From: an uncultured bacterium
GTDB taxonomy: Bacteria > Bacillota > Clostridia > Oscillospirales > Oscillospiraceae
Direction: 5' to 3'
NCBI GenBank assembly: GCA_947383145.1
Contig: CANDCH010000005.1
Span: forward strand, 46,427 to 110,426
Length of the DNA: 64,000 bases
This document shows positions 25,584 to 34,686 of the stretch, piece after piece (positions within the stretch are counted from its first letter, which is position 1; every line of letters begins with the position of its first letter). Under the pieces are notes generated by a model. The model searched no databases. It was not told the DNA's origin and saw only the letters and a program-made list of their open reading frames with translations. A program made the translations under genes and the position numbers.

Positions 25584-28512
25584 GGCGTTTCCTCTCCTCC
25601 ATGGCCGCCATCAGGCTCCGAACCCGGATCTTCACCGCGCCCAGGTTACTGATATCGTCAATTTTCAGCTGAGTGTAAAGCTTGCCGCCTTGCTCTAAGA
25701 TGGAGCGCATCTCGTCCCCGGTGATTGCGTCGGTGCCGCAGCCGAAGCTCACCAGCTGAATCAGCTCCATGTCGGGCTGTGCGCAGACGTACCGGGCCGC
25801 GTTGTACATGCGGGCCTGGAAGGTCCACTGGTTGAGCACCCGCCGGGGGGCGTACTCCTCGTGGAAGGCCACCGCGTCCTCGCTGACCACCACGAAGCCG
25901 AAGGAGCCGATGAGCTCGTCGATGCCGTGGTTGATCTCCGGGTCGATGTGGTAGGGCCGGCCCGCCAGCACAATGACGGGAAGTCCCTGGGCCCGGGCCT
26001 GGTCGATGTACCGCTGGCCGATGCGGTGAATGTCCTCCTTATAGCGGTCGTAGGCCTGATAGGCCGCCCGGATGGCGCTGGCCGCCGCCCTGCGTGGAAC
26101 GCCGAAGGTGTCGGCGAACCACTGGGAGCCGATGCGCTCGTAGTCGCGGGGGCGGTGGAGTCCGGCGTAGGGGTTGAGGAAGCGGGTCTTCTTCAGGTCG
26201 GGCATATTTGCGGCCAAAAGCTCGGGATAATAGGCCACAACCGGGCAGTTGTAGAAGTTGTCCGCCGCCTTTTCATCGAAATTGTAGGACATGCAGGGGT
26301 AGAAGACGGCGTCCACCCCCGCCTCCACCAGGGCCTCCACGTGGCCGTGGAGGAGCTTGGCGGGGTAGCACACCGTGTCCGAGGGGATGGTGCGCTGACC
26401 CTTGATGTACAGCTTCCGGGAGGACTCGGGGGAGAGGACCACCTCGAAGTTGAGCCGGGTGAACAGCTCAAACCAAAAGGGGATGTTTTCGTACATATTC
26501 AGCCCGAAGGGGATGCCGATGCGGCCTCTGGAGCCGTCCCCGAAGCCCTTGCCCTCCATGGCCCGGAGCTTCTGGTACTTGTAGCGGTACAGGTTGGGCA
26601 GCTCCACCTTTTCTTTGCCCAGGGGACGGGAGCAGCGGTTGCCCGAGATGAACCTGCGCCCGCCGTCGAAGCTGTTCACCGTGAGGGAGCAGTGGTTGGT
26701 GCACAGATTGCAGGTGGCGGGTTTGGCGGTATGGGAAAAGGACTGTAAAGCTTGCTCGCTTAACAGAGCGGATTGCTCCAGCTTCAGGTCTCTTGCGGCC
26801 AGCGCCGCGCCGAAGGCCCCCATGATCCCTGCGATGGTGGGCCGCGTCACCTCCCGGCCCAGCTCCTGCTCAAAGGCGCGGAGCACCGCGTCGTTGTGGA
26901 AGGTGCCGCCCTGGACCACGATGTGCCGTCCCAAGTCGTCGGCGGAGGCGGCGCGGATGACCTTATAGATGGCGTTTTTCACAATGGAGATGGACAGGCC
27001 CGCGCTGATGTCCTCCACGCTGGCCCCGTCCTTCTGGGCCTGCTTGACGGAGGAGTTCATGAACACGGTGCACCGGGAGCCCAGATTCACCGGCTTCCGG
27101 GTAAAGAGGCCCAGCTTGGCGAAGTCGGCGATGCCGTAGCCCAAGGCCTTGGCAAAGGTCTCGATGAAGGAGCCGCAGCCGGAGGAGCACGCTTCGTTGA
27201 GCATGATGGAGTCCACCGCGCCGTTTCGGATTTTGAAGCATTTCATGTCCTGCCCGCCGATGTCGATGATAAAATCCACGTCGGGGTTGAAGTGGGCGGC
27301 GGCCCGGTAGTGGGCCACTGTCTCCACCAGGCCCAGATCGCAGGAAAAGGCGTTTTTGATCAGGTCTTCGCCGTAGCCGGTGACGGCGGAGCCTTTGATT
27401 TTGACGCGGTCTCCGCACAGACGGTAGATTTCCCTGAGCTGCTCCAGGGCGATGGCCACCGGATTGCCCAGGTTGGAGTGGTAGTAGGTGTACAGCAGAC
27501 CGCCGTCCGGGGCGATGAGGACGATTTTTGTGGTGGTGGAGCCCGCGTCAATACCCAAGTATGCGTCGCCCTCGTAGGCGCTGATGTCCAGCCGGGGCGG
27601 GGTGGAGGCGTTGTGGCGGGCGGTGAAGGCGTCGTAATCCGCCTGACTCTCGAACAGGGGGGGCATGGTGTCCACCACTGAGGTGGCGGCGCGGCTCTCT
27701 TCCAGCAGCCGCAGCAGCTCGTCAAAGGGCCGGGCCTGATAGTCCGACGCGCACAGCGCCGCCCCCATGGCGGCAAAGCAGTCGCCGTCCTGGGGGAAGA
27801 CGGCGTGCTGGTTGTCCAGCTGGAGGGTGTCCACAAACCGCTCCCGCAGGCCCATGAGGAAGTGGAGCGGCCCGCCCAGGAACACAATTTTTCCCTTGAG
27901 CTCCCGGCCCTGGGTGAGGCCGGCCACCGTCTGGTCCACCACGGCCTGGAAGATGGACGCGGCCACGTCCTCCTTCCGTCCGCCCTGGTTGAGGATGGGC
28001 TGAATGTCGCTCTTGGCGAACACGCCGCACCGGGAGGCGATGGGGTAGATCTTCTCATGGCGCAGGGATAACTCGTCCAGCTCGCTCACCGTCACGTTCA
28101 TCAGGGTGGCCATCTGGTCGATGAAGGCGCCGGTGCCCCCGGCGCAGGAGCCGTTCATCCGCTCCTCCAGCGCCCCGCCGAAAAAGATGATCTTGGCGTC
28201 CTCGCCGCCCAGCTCGATCACCGCGTCGGTGTCCGGGATGTAGGTATTCACCGCCGCGGCGGTGGCGTACACCTCCTGGACGAAGTCCAGGCCCGCGGCC
28301 TTGGCCACGCCAAGCCCGGCGGAGCCGGTGACCACCAGGCGCACATCCTGCCCCTTCAGCATGTCCGCAATGGAGCGCAGGGTTTCGCAGGCCCGCTCCC
28401 GGGCCTTGGAGTAGTGCCGCTCGTAGGAGCGGAACAGCAGCTTGTTATCCTCGTCCAACACCACGACCTTGACGGTGGTGGAGCCGATATCTATGCCGGC
28501 GCGCAGTATCAT
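25573..28512 (-). CDS. acyl-CoA dehydratase activase, double ASKHA with DUF2229 region
   Basis: A large 979-residue ATP-dependent electron donor. It has two BcrAD/BadFG-type ATPase domains: domain one starts RAGIDIGSTTVKVV and has the Fe-S loop NGSCAGGTGAF (about 120-130); domain two starts YLGIDAGSTTTKIVL (about 316) and has ACSSGCGSFIETF (about 440). A Cys motif CNLCTNHC (about 600) opens a DUF2229-like C-terminal region. Such proteins inject low-potential electrons into partner Fe-S enzymes; the partner here is probably the 23517-24815 product. ATG 28512 has GGAGGG upstream. An alternative start about 106 codons further upstream runs through the promoter and was rejected. Confidence 0.9.
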   Translation of the reverse strand: MILRAGIDIGSTTVKVVVLDEDNKLLFRSYERHYSKARERACETLRSIADMLKGQDVRLVVTGSAGLGVAKAAGLDFVQEVYATAAAVNTYIPDTDAVIELGGEDAKIIFFGGALEERMNGSCAGGTGAFIDQMATLMNVTVSELDELSLRHEKIYPIASRCGVFAKSDIQPILNQGGRKEDVAASIFQAVVDQTVAGLTQGRELKGKIVFLGGPLHFLMGLRERFVDTLQLDNQHAVFPQDGDCFAAMGAALCASDYQARPFDELLRLLEESRAATSVVDTMPPLFESQADYDAFTARHNASTPPRLDISAYEGDAYLGIDAGSTTTKIVLIAPDGGLLYTYYHSNLGNPVAIALEQLREIYRLCGDRVKIKGSAVTGYGEDLIKNAFSCDLGLVETVAHYRAAAHFNPDVDFIIDIGGQDMKCFKIRNGAVDSIMLNEACSSGCGSFIETFAKALGYGIADFAKLGLFTRKPVNLGSRCTVFMNSSVKQAQKDGASVEDISAGLSISIVKNAIYKVIRAASADDLGRHIVVQGGTFHNDAVLRAFEQELGREVTRPTIAGIMGAFGAALAARDLKLEQSALLSEQALQSFSHTAKPATCNLCTNHCSLTVNSFDGGRRFISGNRCSRPLGKEKVELPNLYRYKYQKLRAMEGKGFGDGSRGRIGIPFGLNMYENIPFWFELFTRLNFEVVLSPESSRKLYIKGQRTIPSDTVCYPAKLLHGHVEALVEAGVDAVFYPCMSYNFDEKAADNFYNCPVVAYYPELLAANMPDLKKTRFLNPYAGLHRPRDYERIGSQWFADTFGVPRRAAASAIRAAYQAYDRYKEDIHRIGQRYIDQARAQGLPVIVLAGRPYHIDPEINHGIDELIGSFGFVVVSEDAVAFHEEYAPRRVLNQWTFQARMYNAARYVCAQPDMELIQLVSFGCGTDAITGDEMRSILEQGGKLYTQLKIDDISNLGAVKIRVRSLMAAMEERKRREH

Positions 28513-28555
28513 AGGAACCCTCCTAAAAACAATGCATGAGTCAAGTTCACCCGAT

Positions 28556-28584
28556 ATTATAGCGAAACGATAGGCTTTTTTCAA
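28556..28584 (-). promoter_or_regulatory. promoter of the activase operon
   Basis: Minus strand: TTGAAA (28584-28579), 17 bases, TATAAT (28561-28556). About 45 bases upstream of the activase start. Confidence 0.78.
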
Positions 28585-28617
28585 TAGTATAGTTTGACGT
28601 TTTTTCCGCAATCCGAC

Positions 28618-28656
28618 AAAAAAGGTCCGCTGTAAACGAATACAGCGGGCCTTTTT
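28618..28656 (-). terminator. terminator of asnB
   Basis: A 16-bp stem (AAAAAGGTCCGCTGTA with its near-perfect complement) and a run of T on the minus strand, directly after asnB. Confidence 0.88.
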
Positions 28657-28660
28657 CCAA

Positions 28661-30523
28661 TCATTGGGGCGGCGTGAACGGCTGCGCGCCGCACCGCTCG
28701 GGGAAATACACCTGATACCAGATGAGGAAGGACAGCACGGTGTACAGCTTGCGGTGGGTGCGCTCCCGGCCGGAGTAGTGCCGCTCCAGCAGGTCCAGAA
28801 GATATTGCTGGTCAAAAAACTCCGCCGCATAGTTCTGGGAGATCAAGCTTTTGGCCCAATTATAATATTTTTCCTCCCTCAGCCACGCGATAAAGGGGAC
28901 GGGGAAGCCCTTCTTATCCCGGCGCACCCAGTCGCCGGGAAGGAGGGGTACCGCCGCCATGCGCAGAGGGTACTTGGTCATGGTCTTGCCCCGCATCTTC
29001 TGGCCGCTGGGGATGGCCCGGGCCACCGCCCACACCTCCCGGTCCAGGTAGGGCACCCGCAGCTCCAGGGAGTGGGCCATGGTCATGCGGTCCGCCTTGC
29101 GGAGGATGTCCAGGGGCTGCCACAGGTGCAGGTCCAGATACTGCATTTTGGTCAGGTCGTCCGCCCCCTCGATGGCCTGGAAGTAGGGCTCGGTCACGTC
29201 GTGCCAGGTCAAGCTGGAGCGATAGGCGGGGGTGAGCGCCCGCCGTGCCTCCTGGTCGTCAAAAATAAACGCCTGTCCCACGAAGGTCTGGTCGATGGGC
29301 TTGGCCGCCTTGGTGAGAAAGCCCTGTCCGTGGAACCGGGGCAGGCGGGCCGCGGCCGCGGCCACCGTTTTCCGCAAGGCCAGAGGGGCCTTGCGGTACA
29401 GGCGGTACGGCCTGGTGGTGTGGTAGGTGATATAGCCGCCGAACAGCTCGTCCGCGCCCTCGCCGGACAGCACCACCTTCACGTCCTTGGCCGCCAGCTG
29501 GGAGAGAAAGTACAGCGGCACCGTGGACAGGTTGGCGTTGGGCTCGTCGGCGTACCACTGGATGGCGGGCAGAGCGTCGAAAAACTCCTCCGCGGAGATG
29601 GTCTTGGAGATATTGCGCAGGCCCAGCTCTTTGCACAGGGCCTTGGCCTCGCCGGTCTCGTCAAAGTCTTTGTTGGCGAACCCCACGGAGTAGGTCTTGT
29701 CCGGGCGGGACAGGGCGGCAATCACGCTGGAATCAATGCCGCCGGACAGGAAGGAACCCACCTCCACGTCGCTGATCTCATGGGCCTTGACGGATTCGGC
29801 GATCACCTCCCGAATCTGGGCCGCCCGCTTTTCCAGGGGCATGTTTTCCGGCGCGAAGGAGAAGGCGTGGTAAGAGGTCAGCTCGGTGCGGCCCTCCCGG
29901 TGGGTGAGGTAGTGGCCGGGGAGCAGGCGGTACACCCCCTTGAAAAAGGACTCGTTGAGGGCGGAGTACTGGAAGGTGAGGTAGAGCTTGAGCGCGTCTG
30001 GGTTGAGCTCCTTTTTGAAGCCGGGGTGGGGGAGGAAGCTCTTGCACTCCGAGCCGAAAAAGAACAGGTCTCCCATAAGGGCGTAATAAAAGGGCTTGAT
30101 GCCGAAGGGGTCCCGGGCGCCGAACAGCTCCCGCTTTTCCTTGTCCCAGATAACAAAGGCGAACATGCCCCGCAGCCGTTTCAGCACCTCAGGCCCCCAC
30201 TCCATGTAGCCGTGGAGCACCACCTCGGTGTCGCAGTCGGTGAGGAAGGCGTGGCCCTTGGCGGCCAGCTCCGAGCGCAGCTCCCGGAAATTGTAGGTCT
30301 CCCCGTTGTAAGCGATGACGTACCGCCCGCCGGGGCTGACGATGGGCTGCTGCCCCTTCTCCAGGTCGATGATGGACAGGCGGCGGTGAGCGATGCCGCA
30401 CTGCCGGTCCACATAGTGGCCCTCGCCGTCGGGGCCCCGGTGGCGGATGGCGTCCCCCATGGCCCGCAGGACGGTTTCGTCAGGGGGGGCGGAGCGGGAC
30501 ACAAAGCCGGTAAAACCGCACAT
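28661..30523 (-). CDS. asnB: asparagine synthase (glutamine-hydrolysing)
   Basis: A 620-residue two-domain enzyme making asparagine from aspartate, glutamine and ATP. The N-terminal glutaminase begins with the catalytic Cys2 (MCGFTGF) and has RHRGPDGEG and YNGETYNFREL. The synthetase half shows the PP-loop SFLSGGIDSSVI and the ATP/Asp site LSGEGADELFGGY. ATG 30523 has GGAGG at 9 bases, and a promoter lies 50 bases upstream. Asparagine-synthase relatives can amidate other acceptors, but all core motifs are classical here. Confidence 0.94.
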   Translation of the reverse strand: MCGFTGFVSRSAPPDETVLRAMGDAIRHRGPDGEGHYVDRQCGIAHRRLSIIDLEKGQQPIVSPGGRYVIAYNGETYNFRELRSELAAKGHAFLTDCDTEVVLHGYMEWGPEVLKRLRGMFAFVIWDKEKRELFGARDPFGIKPFYYALMGDLFFFGSECKSFLPHPGFKKELNPDALKLYLTFQYSALNESFFKGVYRLLPGHYLTHREGRTELTSYHAFSFAPENMPLEKRAAQIREVIAESVKAHEISDVEVGSFLSGGIDSSVIAALSRPDKTYSVGFANKDFDETGEAKALCKELGLRNISKTISAEEFFDALPAIQWYADEPNANLSTVPLYFLSQLAAKDVKVVLSGEGADELFGGYITYHTTRPYRLYRKAPLALRKTVAAAAARLPRFHGQGFLTKAAKPIDQTFVGQAFIFDDQEARRALTPAYRSSLTWHDVTEPYFQAIEGADDLTKMQYLDLHLWQPLDILRKADRMTMAHSLELRVPYLDREVWAVARAIPSGQKMRGKTMTKYPLRMAAVPLLPGDWVRRDKKGFPVPFIAWLREEKYYNWAKSLISQNYAAEFFDQQYLLDLLERHYSGRERTHRKLYTVLSFLIWYQVYFPERCGAQPFTPPQ

Positions 30524-30575
30524 ATTGATGATCCTCCCGTTCGTCGGATGGAAATTTGAGAAAGGCTTGTCTTCT

Positions 30576-30604
30576 AGAATAAGGCTTTCCGGGAAAAAAG
30601 TCAA
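30576..30604 (-). promoter_or_regulatory. promoter of asnB
   Basis: Minus strand: TTGACT (30604-30599), 17 bases, TATTCT (30581-30576). Confidence 0.7.
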
Positions 30605-30725
30605 CCGCAGGATAGAAAACTCCCTTTTACCTTTCGTGAAGATAAAAATCCAGTTTCTCAGTTTTTTGTCAGAATAACTATGCGGACAGTTATTTGTAGT
30701 GGGTGACTGCCAAATAAACGCAAAT

Positions 30726-31172
30726 TTAGCTCTCTGCTGACAGCCGGCAATTCAGTTCATAAAGCGCTGTTTTGTTAGAATCCCATGTCAAACGTGACAT
30801 AGCGTCACGGTAACCCAACCATTCGCAATCAAGGTGTTCATCGGATAGTTTTATATCGGGAATACATTCAAATGCAAAATGATACTCCGGCAGAACAAAA
30901 GTGTCCTTTGGCCAGTGCTTTCGATGGCGTTCTGAAATAACATCTGCTGGGATATATGCCATTGAGACCAGCTTGGTTATGTTGTCCACTTTTATCCCTG
31001 TTTCTTCTGATATCTCTCGGGTTGCAGCTTCTACTGGCGCCTCATCATCTTCACCACCGCCTGCTACGAATTGCCATTGGTCTATGTCCGCGCGGTGAAG
31101 AACGCAGAACTGTAAATCCGCATTTTGATTTCGCCTGTAAGGAATCGCCAATATCTGAAACGGTGCTCTCAC
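30726..31172 (-). CDS. Nudix hydrolase, AT-richer than neighbours
   Basis: A 148-residue nucleoside-diphosphate-linked hydrolase. The Nudix box is GGGEDDEAPVEAATREISEETGI-like: the catalytic residues of GX5EX7REUXEEXGU are all present between about 38 and 60. The overall form (QILAIPYRR, HRADIDQWQFVAGG) resembles NudB-type dihydroneopterin triphosphate pyrophosphatases, but the substrate is uncertain. Base and codon use are clearly less GC-rich than adjacent genes (many A/T third positions), pointing to recent acquisition. It is flanked by AT-rich non-coding DNA. Confidence 0.85.
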   Translation of the reverse strand: MRAPFQILAIPYRRNQNADLQFCVLHRADIDQWQFVAGGGEDDEAPVEAATREISEETGIKVDNITKLVSMAYIPADVISERHRKHWPKDTFVLPEYHFAFECIPDIKLSDEHLDCEWLGYRDAMSRLTWDSNKTALYELNCRLSAES

Positions 31173-31318
31173 GCCAATTAACCTCCATAAACGGGAATTT
31201 TATTATATTATAACACAGCTAATTTTCAGCTTCAACCTACGATTCGTTGAATTTCCAGGGTTTTGGGACAGCAACACGAAGGATGAAAGGAATATGGAAA
31301 ATTCCGGCCATGACCGGC

Positions 31319-31347
31319 TGGACAAGGGGCGGCGGCTGTGGTATGAT
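31319..31347 (+). promoter_or_regulatory. promoter of GT-C/xth operon
   Basis: TGGACA (31319-31324), 17 bases, TATGAT (31342-31347), 43 bases before GTG 31390. Confidence 0.68.
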
Positions 31348-31389
31348 GCTGTGACGAACGATTGAATATGACCGTTTGGAGGATGCGCT

Positions 31390-32754
31390 GTGGAAAAACC
31401 ATGGAAATCATATCTGCCAACCGCCTGCGCCGCGCTGGGAATCCTGCTGCTGGGGGGAACGTCCTTTGTGTGCGCCGGACTGGAGCGGGGCGCTCCGGCC
31501 AACCGCGTCTGGGTGGCGGCGGCGATGGCGGCGATGGCGCTGCTGGGGCTGCTCCTGCTGCGGCTGGAGGGCTGCGGCGGGGATACGCTGCTGGCGATGC
31601 TGCTGCCCCTGGGGAGCGCCATGCTGGTCCGGGCGCTGTGCCTGGACTGCGTCACCGACGATTTTCTCGACTTTCTGAGCCCCTGGTACGCCTATTTTAA
31701 AGCCAACGGCGGCTTTGCGGCCATGGCGGGCAGTGTGGGCGACTACAACGTGCCCTATCTGTACTTCATAGCCGCCGCTTCGTATTTGAATGTCCCTGAT
31801 TTGTACCTGTACAAGCTGTTCTCCATCCTGTGGGATGTGGCGCTGGCCTGGGGCTGCTTCCGGCTGGTGCGCTCCCTGGGCGGGGAGCGTCAGGGGAGCG
31901 CCGCTCCCCTGACCGCCTTTGCGGCCGCGCTATTGCTGCCAACGGTGGTGGTCAACGGGGCGTACTGGGCGCAGTGCGACGTGATTTACGGAGCCCTTGC
32001 CATCCACGCCGCCGCCCTGGCCCTGGAGGGGCGGGGGACGCCTTCGGTGGCGCTGATGGCGCTGGCCTTTTCCTTCAAGCTCCAGGCCATCTTTGTGCTG
32101 CCCCTGTGGGGGGTGCTGTGGCTGGCCAAGCGGGTGAGGTTCCGGGATCTGTGGGCGTTTCCCCTGGCCTATCTGGCCGTCGTCCTGCCAGCGGCCGCCA
32201 TGGGCAAGCCGCTGAAGGACATCTTCGGCGTCTATTTCCATCAACTGGGAGAGTATCCCCGGCTGGTGCTCAACGCCCCCACGATTTACCAGTTCATCCC
32301 CTACGGCGCGGAGGTGGACCAGAACGCGGCCTCCGCCCTGGGCATCGCCGCCGCCGGGGCGCTGGTGCTGGCGCTGCTGGCGCTGGGCTGGCGGCTCCGG
32401 GGGCGGATGAGCCGGGACACGGCAATGGCGGCGGCGGTGGTGCTGTGCATTGGCGTGCCGTTTCTTCTGCCCCGGATGCACGAGCGGTACTTCTTTTTGG
32501 CCGACGTGTTCACCCTGTGCTGGGCCTGCGCCGGGCCGCGGCCGCGCCGGGTATCGCCGGCAGTGCTGGCGGAGGGCGCTTCCCTGGCCAGCTACTGCGT
32601 GTTTCTGCGGCTGAAATACAACTGTGTGCTCCGGCTGGGCGGGCTTACCTTTGTGATGGGGCTGGAGACGCTGGCCATGCTGGCGGCGCTGGCCTTTGCC
32701 CTGAGGGAGCTGGCCGGAGCGGTCAAAACGGATTTGAGGAGGAGACCGGTATGA
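31390..32754 (+). CDS. GT-C type membrane glycosyltransferase (Gpi18-like)
   Basis: A 454-residue polytopic membrane protein with about 11 hydrophobic helices. An acidic first-loop region (CVTDDFLDFLSPWYAYFK) and the conserved NGAYWAQCDVIYGA and LLPRMHERYFF segments match predicted mannosyltransferases related to Gpi18 (COG5542). Such enzymes use polyprenyl-phosphate sugars on the outer face of the membrane. GTG 31390 has GGAGG upstream. It overlaps exonuclease III by ATGA. Acceptor and sugar are unknown. Confidence 0.8.
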   Translation: MEKPWKSYLPTACAALGILLLGGTSFVCAGLERGAPANRVWVAAAMAAMALLGLLLLRLEGCGGDTLLAMLLPLGSAMLVRALCLDCVTDDFLDFLSPWYAYFKANGGFAAMAGSVGDYNVPYLYFIAAASYLNVPDLYLYKLFSILWDVALAWGCFRLVRSLGGERQGSAAPLTAFAAALLLPTVVVNGAYWAQCDVIYGALAIHAAALALEGRGTPSVALMALAFSFKLQAIFVLPLWGVLWLAKRVRFRDLWAFPLAYLAVVLPAAAMGKPLKDIFGVYFHQLGEYPRLVLNAPTIYQFIPYGAEVDQNAASALGIAAAGALVLALLALGWRLRGRMSRDTAMAAAVVLCIGVPFLLPRMHERYFFLADVFTLCWACAGPRPRRVSPAVLAEGASLASYCVFLRLKYNCVLRLGGLTFVMGLETLAMLAALAFALRELAGAVKTDLRRRPV

Positions 32755-33503
32755 AATTCGTGTCCTGGAATGTAAACGGCCTGCGGGCCTGCCTGAAGAA
32801 GGGCTTTGTGGAATCGGCGCTGGGGCTGGACGCGGATTTTATCTGCCTCCAGGAGACCAAGATGGAGCGGGGCCAAGCGGCGGTGGAGCTGCCCGGCTAT
32901 CATGAATTCTGGAATTCGGCGGACAAGAAAGGCTATTCCGGCACCGCCGTATTCGCCCGGACAGAGCCCCTGTCTGTGTCCTACGGCATGGACCTGGACA
33001 GGCACGACCATGAGGGGCGGCTTATCACCCTGGAATACCCAGGGTTCTGGCTGGTGAACTGCTACACCCCTAACGCCCAGAATGAGCTGGCCCGCATCGG
33101 CTACCGCATGGAGTGGGAGAACGACCTGCTGGACTATCTCAAGAGCCTGGACCGCACCCGCCCGGTGGTGTACTGCGGCGACCTGAACGTGGCCCACCAG
33201 GAGATTGACCTGAAAAATCCCAAAACCAACCGGGGAAACGCGGGCTTCTCCGACCAGGAGCGGGGGGCCATGACCCGCCTGCTGGGCTCCGGCTTCACCG
33301 ACACCTTCCGCCTGCTTCACCCGGATCAGGAGGGCGCCTACTCCTGGTGGAGCTACCGTTTTCACGCCCGGAAGAAGAACGCGGGCTGGCGCATCGACTA
33401 CTTCATTGTGTCCGCCCGCCTGGGAGAGCGGGTGGCGTCGGCGGATATCCACCCGGATATTCAGGGCAGCGACCATTGCCCGGTGTCCCTGATTTTGAAA
33501 TAG
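32751..33503 (+). CDS. xth: exodeoxyribonuclease III
   Basis: A 250-residue AP endonuclease/3'-5' exonuclease for base-excision repair. Family motifs are WNVNGLRA, the metal Glu in LQETKM, YTPNAQ, CGDLNVAHQEIDL and the catalytic Asp/His in GSDHCPV. It starts at ATG 32751 with GGAGGAGA upstream and overlaps the glycosyltransferase stop. Length is standard; the pairing with a membrane glycosyltransferase appears to be only operonic. Confidence 0.96.
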   Translation: MKFVSWNVNGLRACLKKGFVESALGLDADFICLQETKMERGQAAVELPGYHEFWNSADKKGYSGTAVFARTEPLSVSYGMDLDRHDHEGRLITLEYPGFWLVNCYTPNAQNELARIGYRMEWENDLLDYLKSLDRTRPVVYCGDLNVAHQEIDLKNPKTNRGNAGFSDQERGAMTRLLGSGFTDTFRLLHPDQEGAYSWWSYRFHARKKNAGWRIDYFIVSARLGERVASADIHPDIQGSDHCPVSLILK

Positions 33504-33571
33504 TTTCCAGGGAAGGTTCCGGCTTCTTCGCGGAAAAATGGGCAAGCTAACGGGGCGAAGGAGTGATGACA

Positions 33572-33751
33572 ATGAGAGTGGATAAACGGGCCATCCTGCC
33601 CATTGCCGGAGCCACCATGGCGGCGGGCGCGGCCATCGGCTTGATGATGACGCCCAAGAAAAAGAAGCACTCCGCCCAGAAGGCGGCAGGCCGGGCCATC
33701 AAGGCCGTGGGCGAGGTTGTGGAGAATTTCAGCGGTTCGCTGAAAATGTAA
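33572..33751 (+). CDS. small membrane protein (59 aa)
   Basis: A 59-residue protein: short basic start MRVDKR, one hydrophobic glycine/alanine-rich helix (AILPIAGATMAAGAAIGLMM), a PKKKK stretch and an amphipathic tail. This resembles small YtxH-like envelope proteins of Bacillota, but no family is certain. ATG 33572 has AAGGAG at 8 bases; the ATG at 33563 is too close to it. It is followed by a strong shared terminator. Confidence 0.65.
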   Translation: MRVDKRAILPIAGATMAAGAAIGLMMTPKKKKHSAQKAAGRAIKAVGEVVENFSGSLKM

Positions 33752-33754
33752 CGG

Positions 33755-33790
33755 AAAAAGCCCCGCCGGACGGCTCCGGCGGGGCTTTTT
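33755..33790. terminator. bidirectional terminator (59-aa protein / SLOG)
   Basis: A 16-bp stem AAAAAGCCCCGCCGGA with a CGGC loop, A-run on one side and T-run on the other. It serves both converging genes. Confidence 0.9.
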
Positions 33791-34328
33791 ATAGGGTGAA
33801 ACGGACGGCGGCCTCTTCCGGTCGGGCGGGATCAAGCAGGAGAATTTCCCGGCCACGGTCCATGGCGTAATTTAATGTGTACTGAGTGCCTCCCGGCGTG
33901 CCGTCGAACACAGCCAGCACCGTGGCGGACCGGTCCACCATATACCGGTCCCGGCGGTGCATGCAGAATCGGTCATAGTGCTGCTGCACCACCGTCTCCA
34001 GGTCGCAGGCGTCCAAAATAGCCCGCCAGCGGCTGCGGAGCGGCTGCGGCCATTTTCCGGCCTGGCCGGGGCAGGGGACCGCCCCCTCCACCGATACGTC
34101 CGGGCGCCGTTCCCGCAGGGCCAGCGCCGCCTCGGCGAAGTACAGGTCGCAGCCCATGGCCATGCCGGAGATAAAGTGCCGGAAGCCCCGGCGGTACAGC
34201 TCCTCCAGCTCCCGGTTCAGACTGGCTTTCAGCGCGGCGCAGCGGCGGTCCTGCTCGTTCAGGCCCCAGGGCAGCTTGTCCGGCCGGTGGCCGGTGAAGC
34301 AGCAGGTCTGGTGTTCTTGGCAGGCCAC
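33789..34328 (-). CDS. SLOG-domain protein, YpsA/DUF1273-like
   Basis: A 179-residue Rossmann-like protein. TCCFTGHRPDKLPWG at the N-terminus and FISGMAMGCDLYFAEAAL are the two hallmark nucleotide-binding motifs of the YpsA/DUF1273 branch of the SLOG superfamily; the C-terminus has VDRSATVLAVFDGTPGGT. YpsA-type proteins are proposed to bind NAD- or ADP-ribose-related ligands and affect cell division in Bacillota. GTG 34328 has GAGGAGGG upstream. The natural ligand is unknown. Confidence 0.85.
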   Translation of the reverse strand: MACQEHQTCCFTGHRPDKLPWGLNEQDRRCAALKASLNRELEELYRRGFRHFISGMAMGCDLYFAEAALALRERRPDVSVEGAVPCPGQAGKWPQPLRSRWRAILDACDLETVVQQHYDRFCMHRRDRYMVDRSATVLAVFDGTPGGTQYTLNYAMDRGREILLLDPARPEEAAVRFTL

Positions 34329-34442
34329 AGCGTTCCCTCCTCTCAAGGATTGATACAATCGTACTATACTAACCCAGGAAAGTCAAGGGGAATATGAAAC
34401 ATTAGTTTTAAATATTTCGACACGATTCGACAAAATTGGGGC

Positions 34443-34471
34443 TTGCATTTTTGGCGGGAGGGACATATAAT
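34443..34471 (+). promoter_or_regulatory. promoter of FMN riboswitch-ribU
   Basis: TTGCAT (34443-34448), 17 bases, TATAAT (34466-34471), about 20 bases before the aptamer. Confidence 0.8.
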
Positions 34472-34497
34472 AAACAAAACAGAACAAGTGAATGATT

Positions 34498-34608
34498 GTC
34501 TTCAGGGCGGGGTGAAATTCCCCACTGGCGGTATAGTCCGCGACCCGCGCAAGCGGCTGACCCGGTGAAACTCCGGGACCAACGGTCACAGTCCGGATGG
34601 AAGAAGAC
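34498..34608 (+). promoter_or_regulatory. FMN riboswitch (RFN element)
   Basis: The conserved RFN sequence is present: GTCTTCAGGGCGGGGTGAAA at the left, the GACCCGCGCAAGCGG arm, CCGGTGAAACTCCGGGACC and the closing ACAGTCCGGATGGAAGAAGA, with GTCTTC pairing GAAGAC at the base. It senses FMN and lowers expression of ribU. Downstream a 10-bp hairpin (34635-34660) precedes the Shine-Dalgarno without a T-run, so control may be translational. Confidence 0.96.
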
Positions 34609-34686
34609 GCGTGACCCCTCTTGAGGTTGTGTCGCGCCTGGAAGACGGTGCTTTCAGGCGTTCGGACTGTCTCAGGAGGTATTTTT

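Noticed and set aside
28664-30559. 631-codon plus-strand frame over asnB
   Set aside because: Antisense shadow; asnB has catalytic motifs, promoter, ribosome-binding site and terminator.
34635-34660. Rho-independent terminator of the FMN riboswitch
   Set aside because: The 10-bp hairpin has no T-run after it, so I do not call it a terminator; translational control is as likely.
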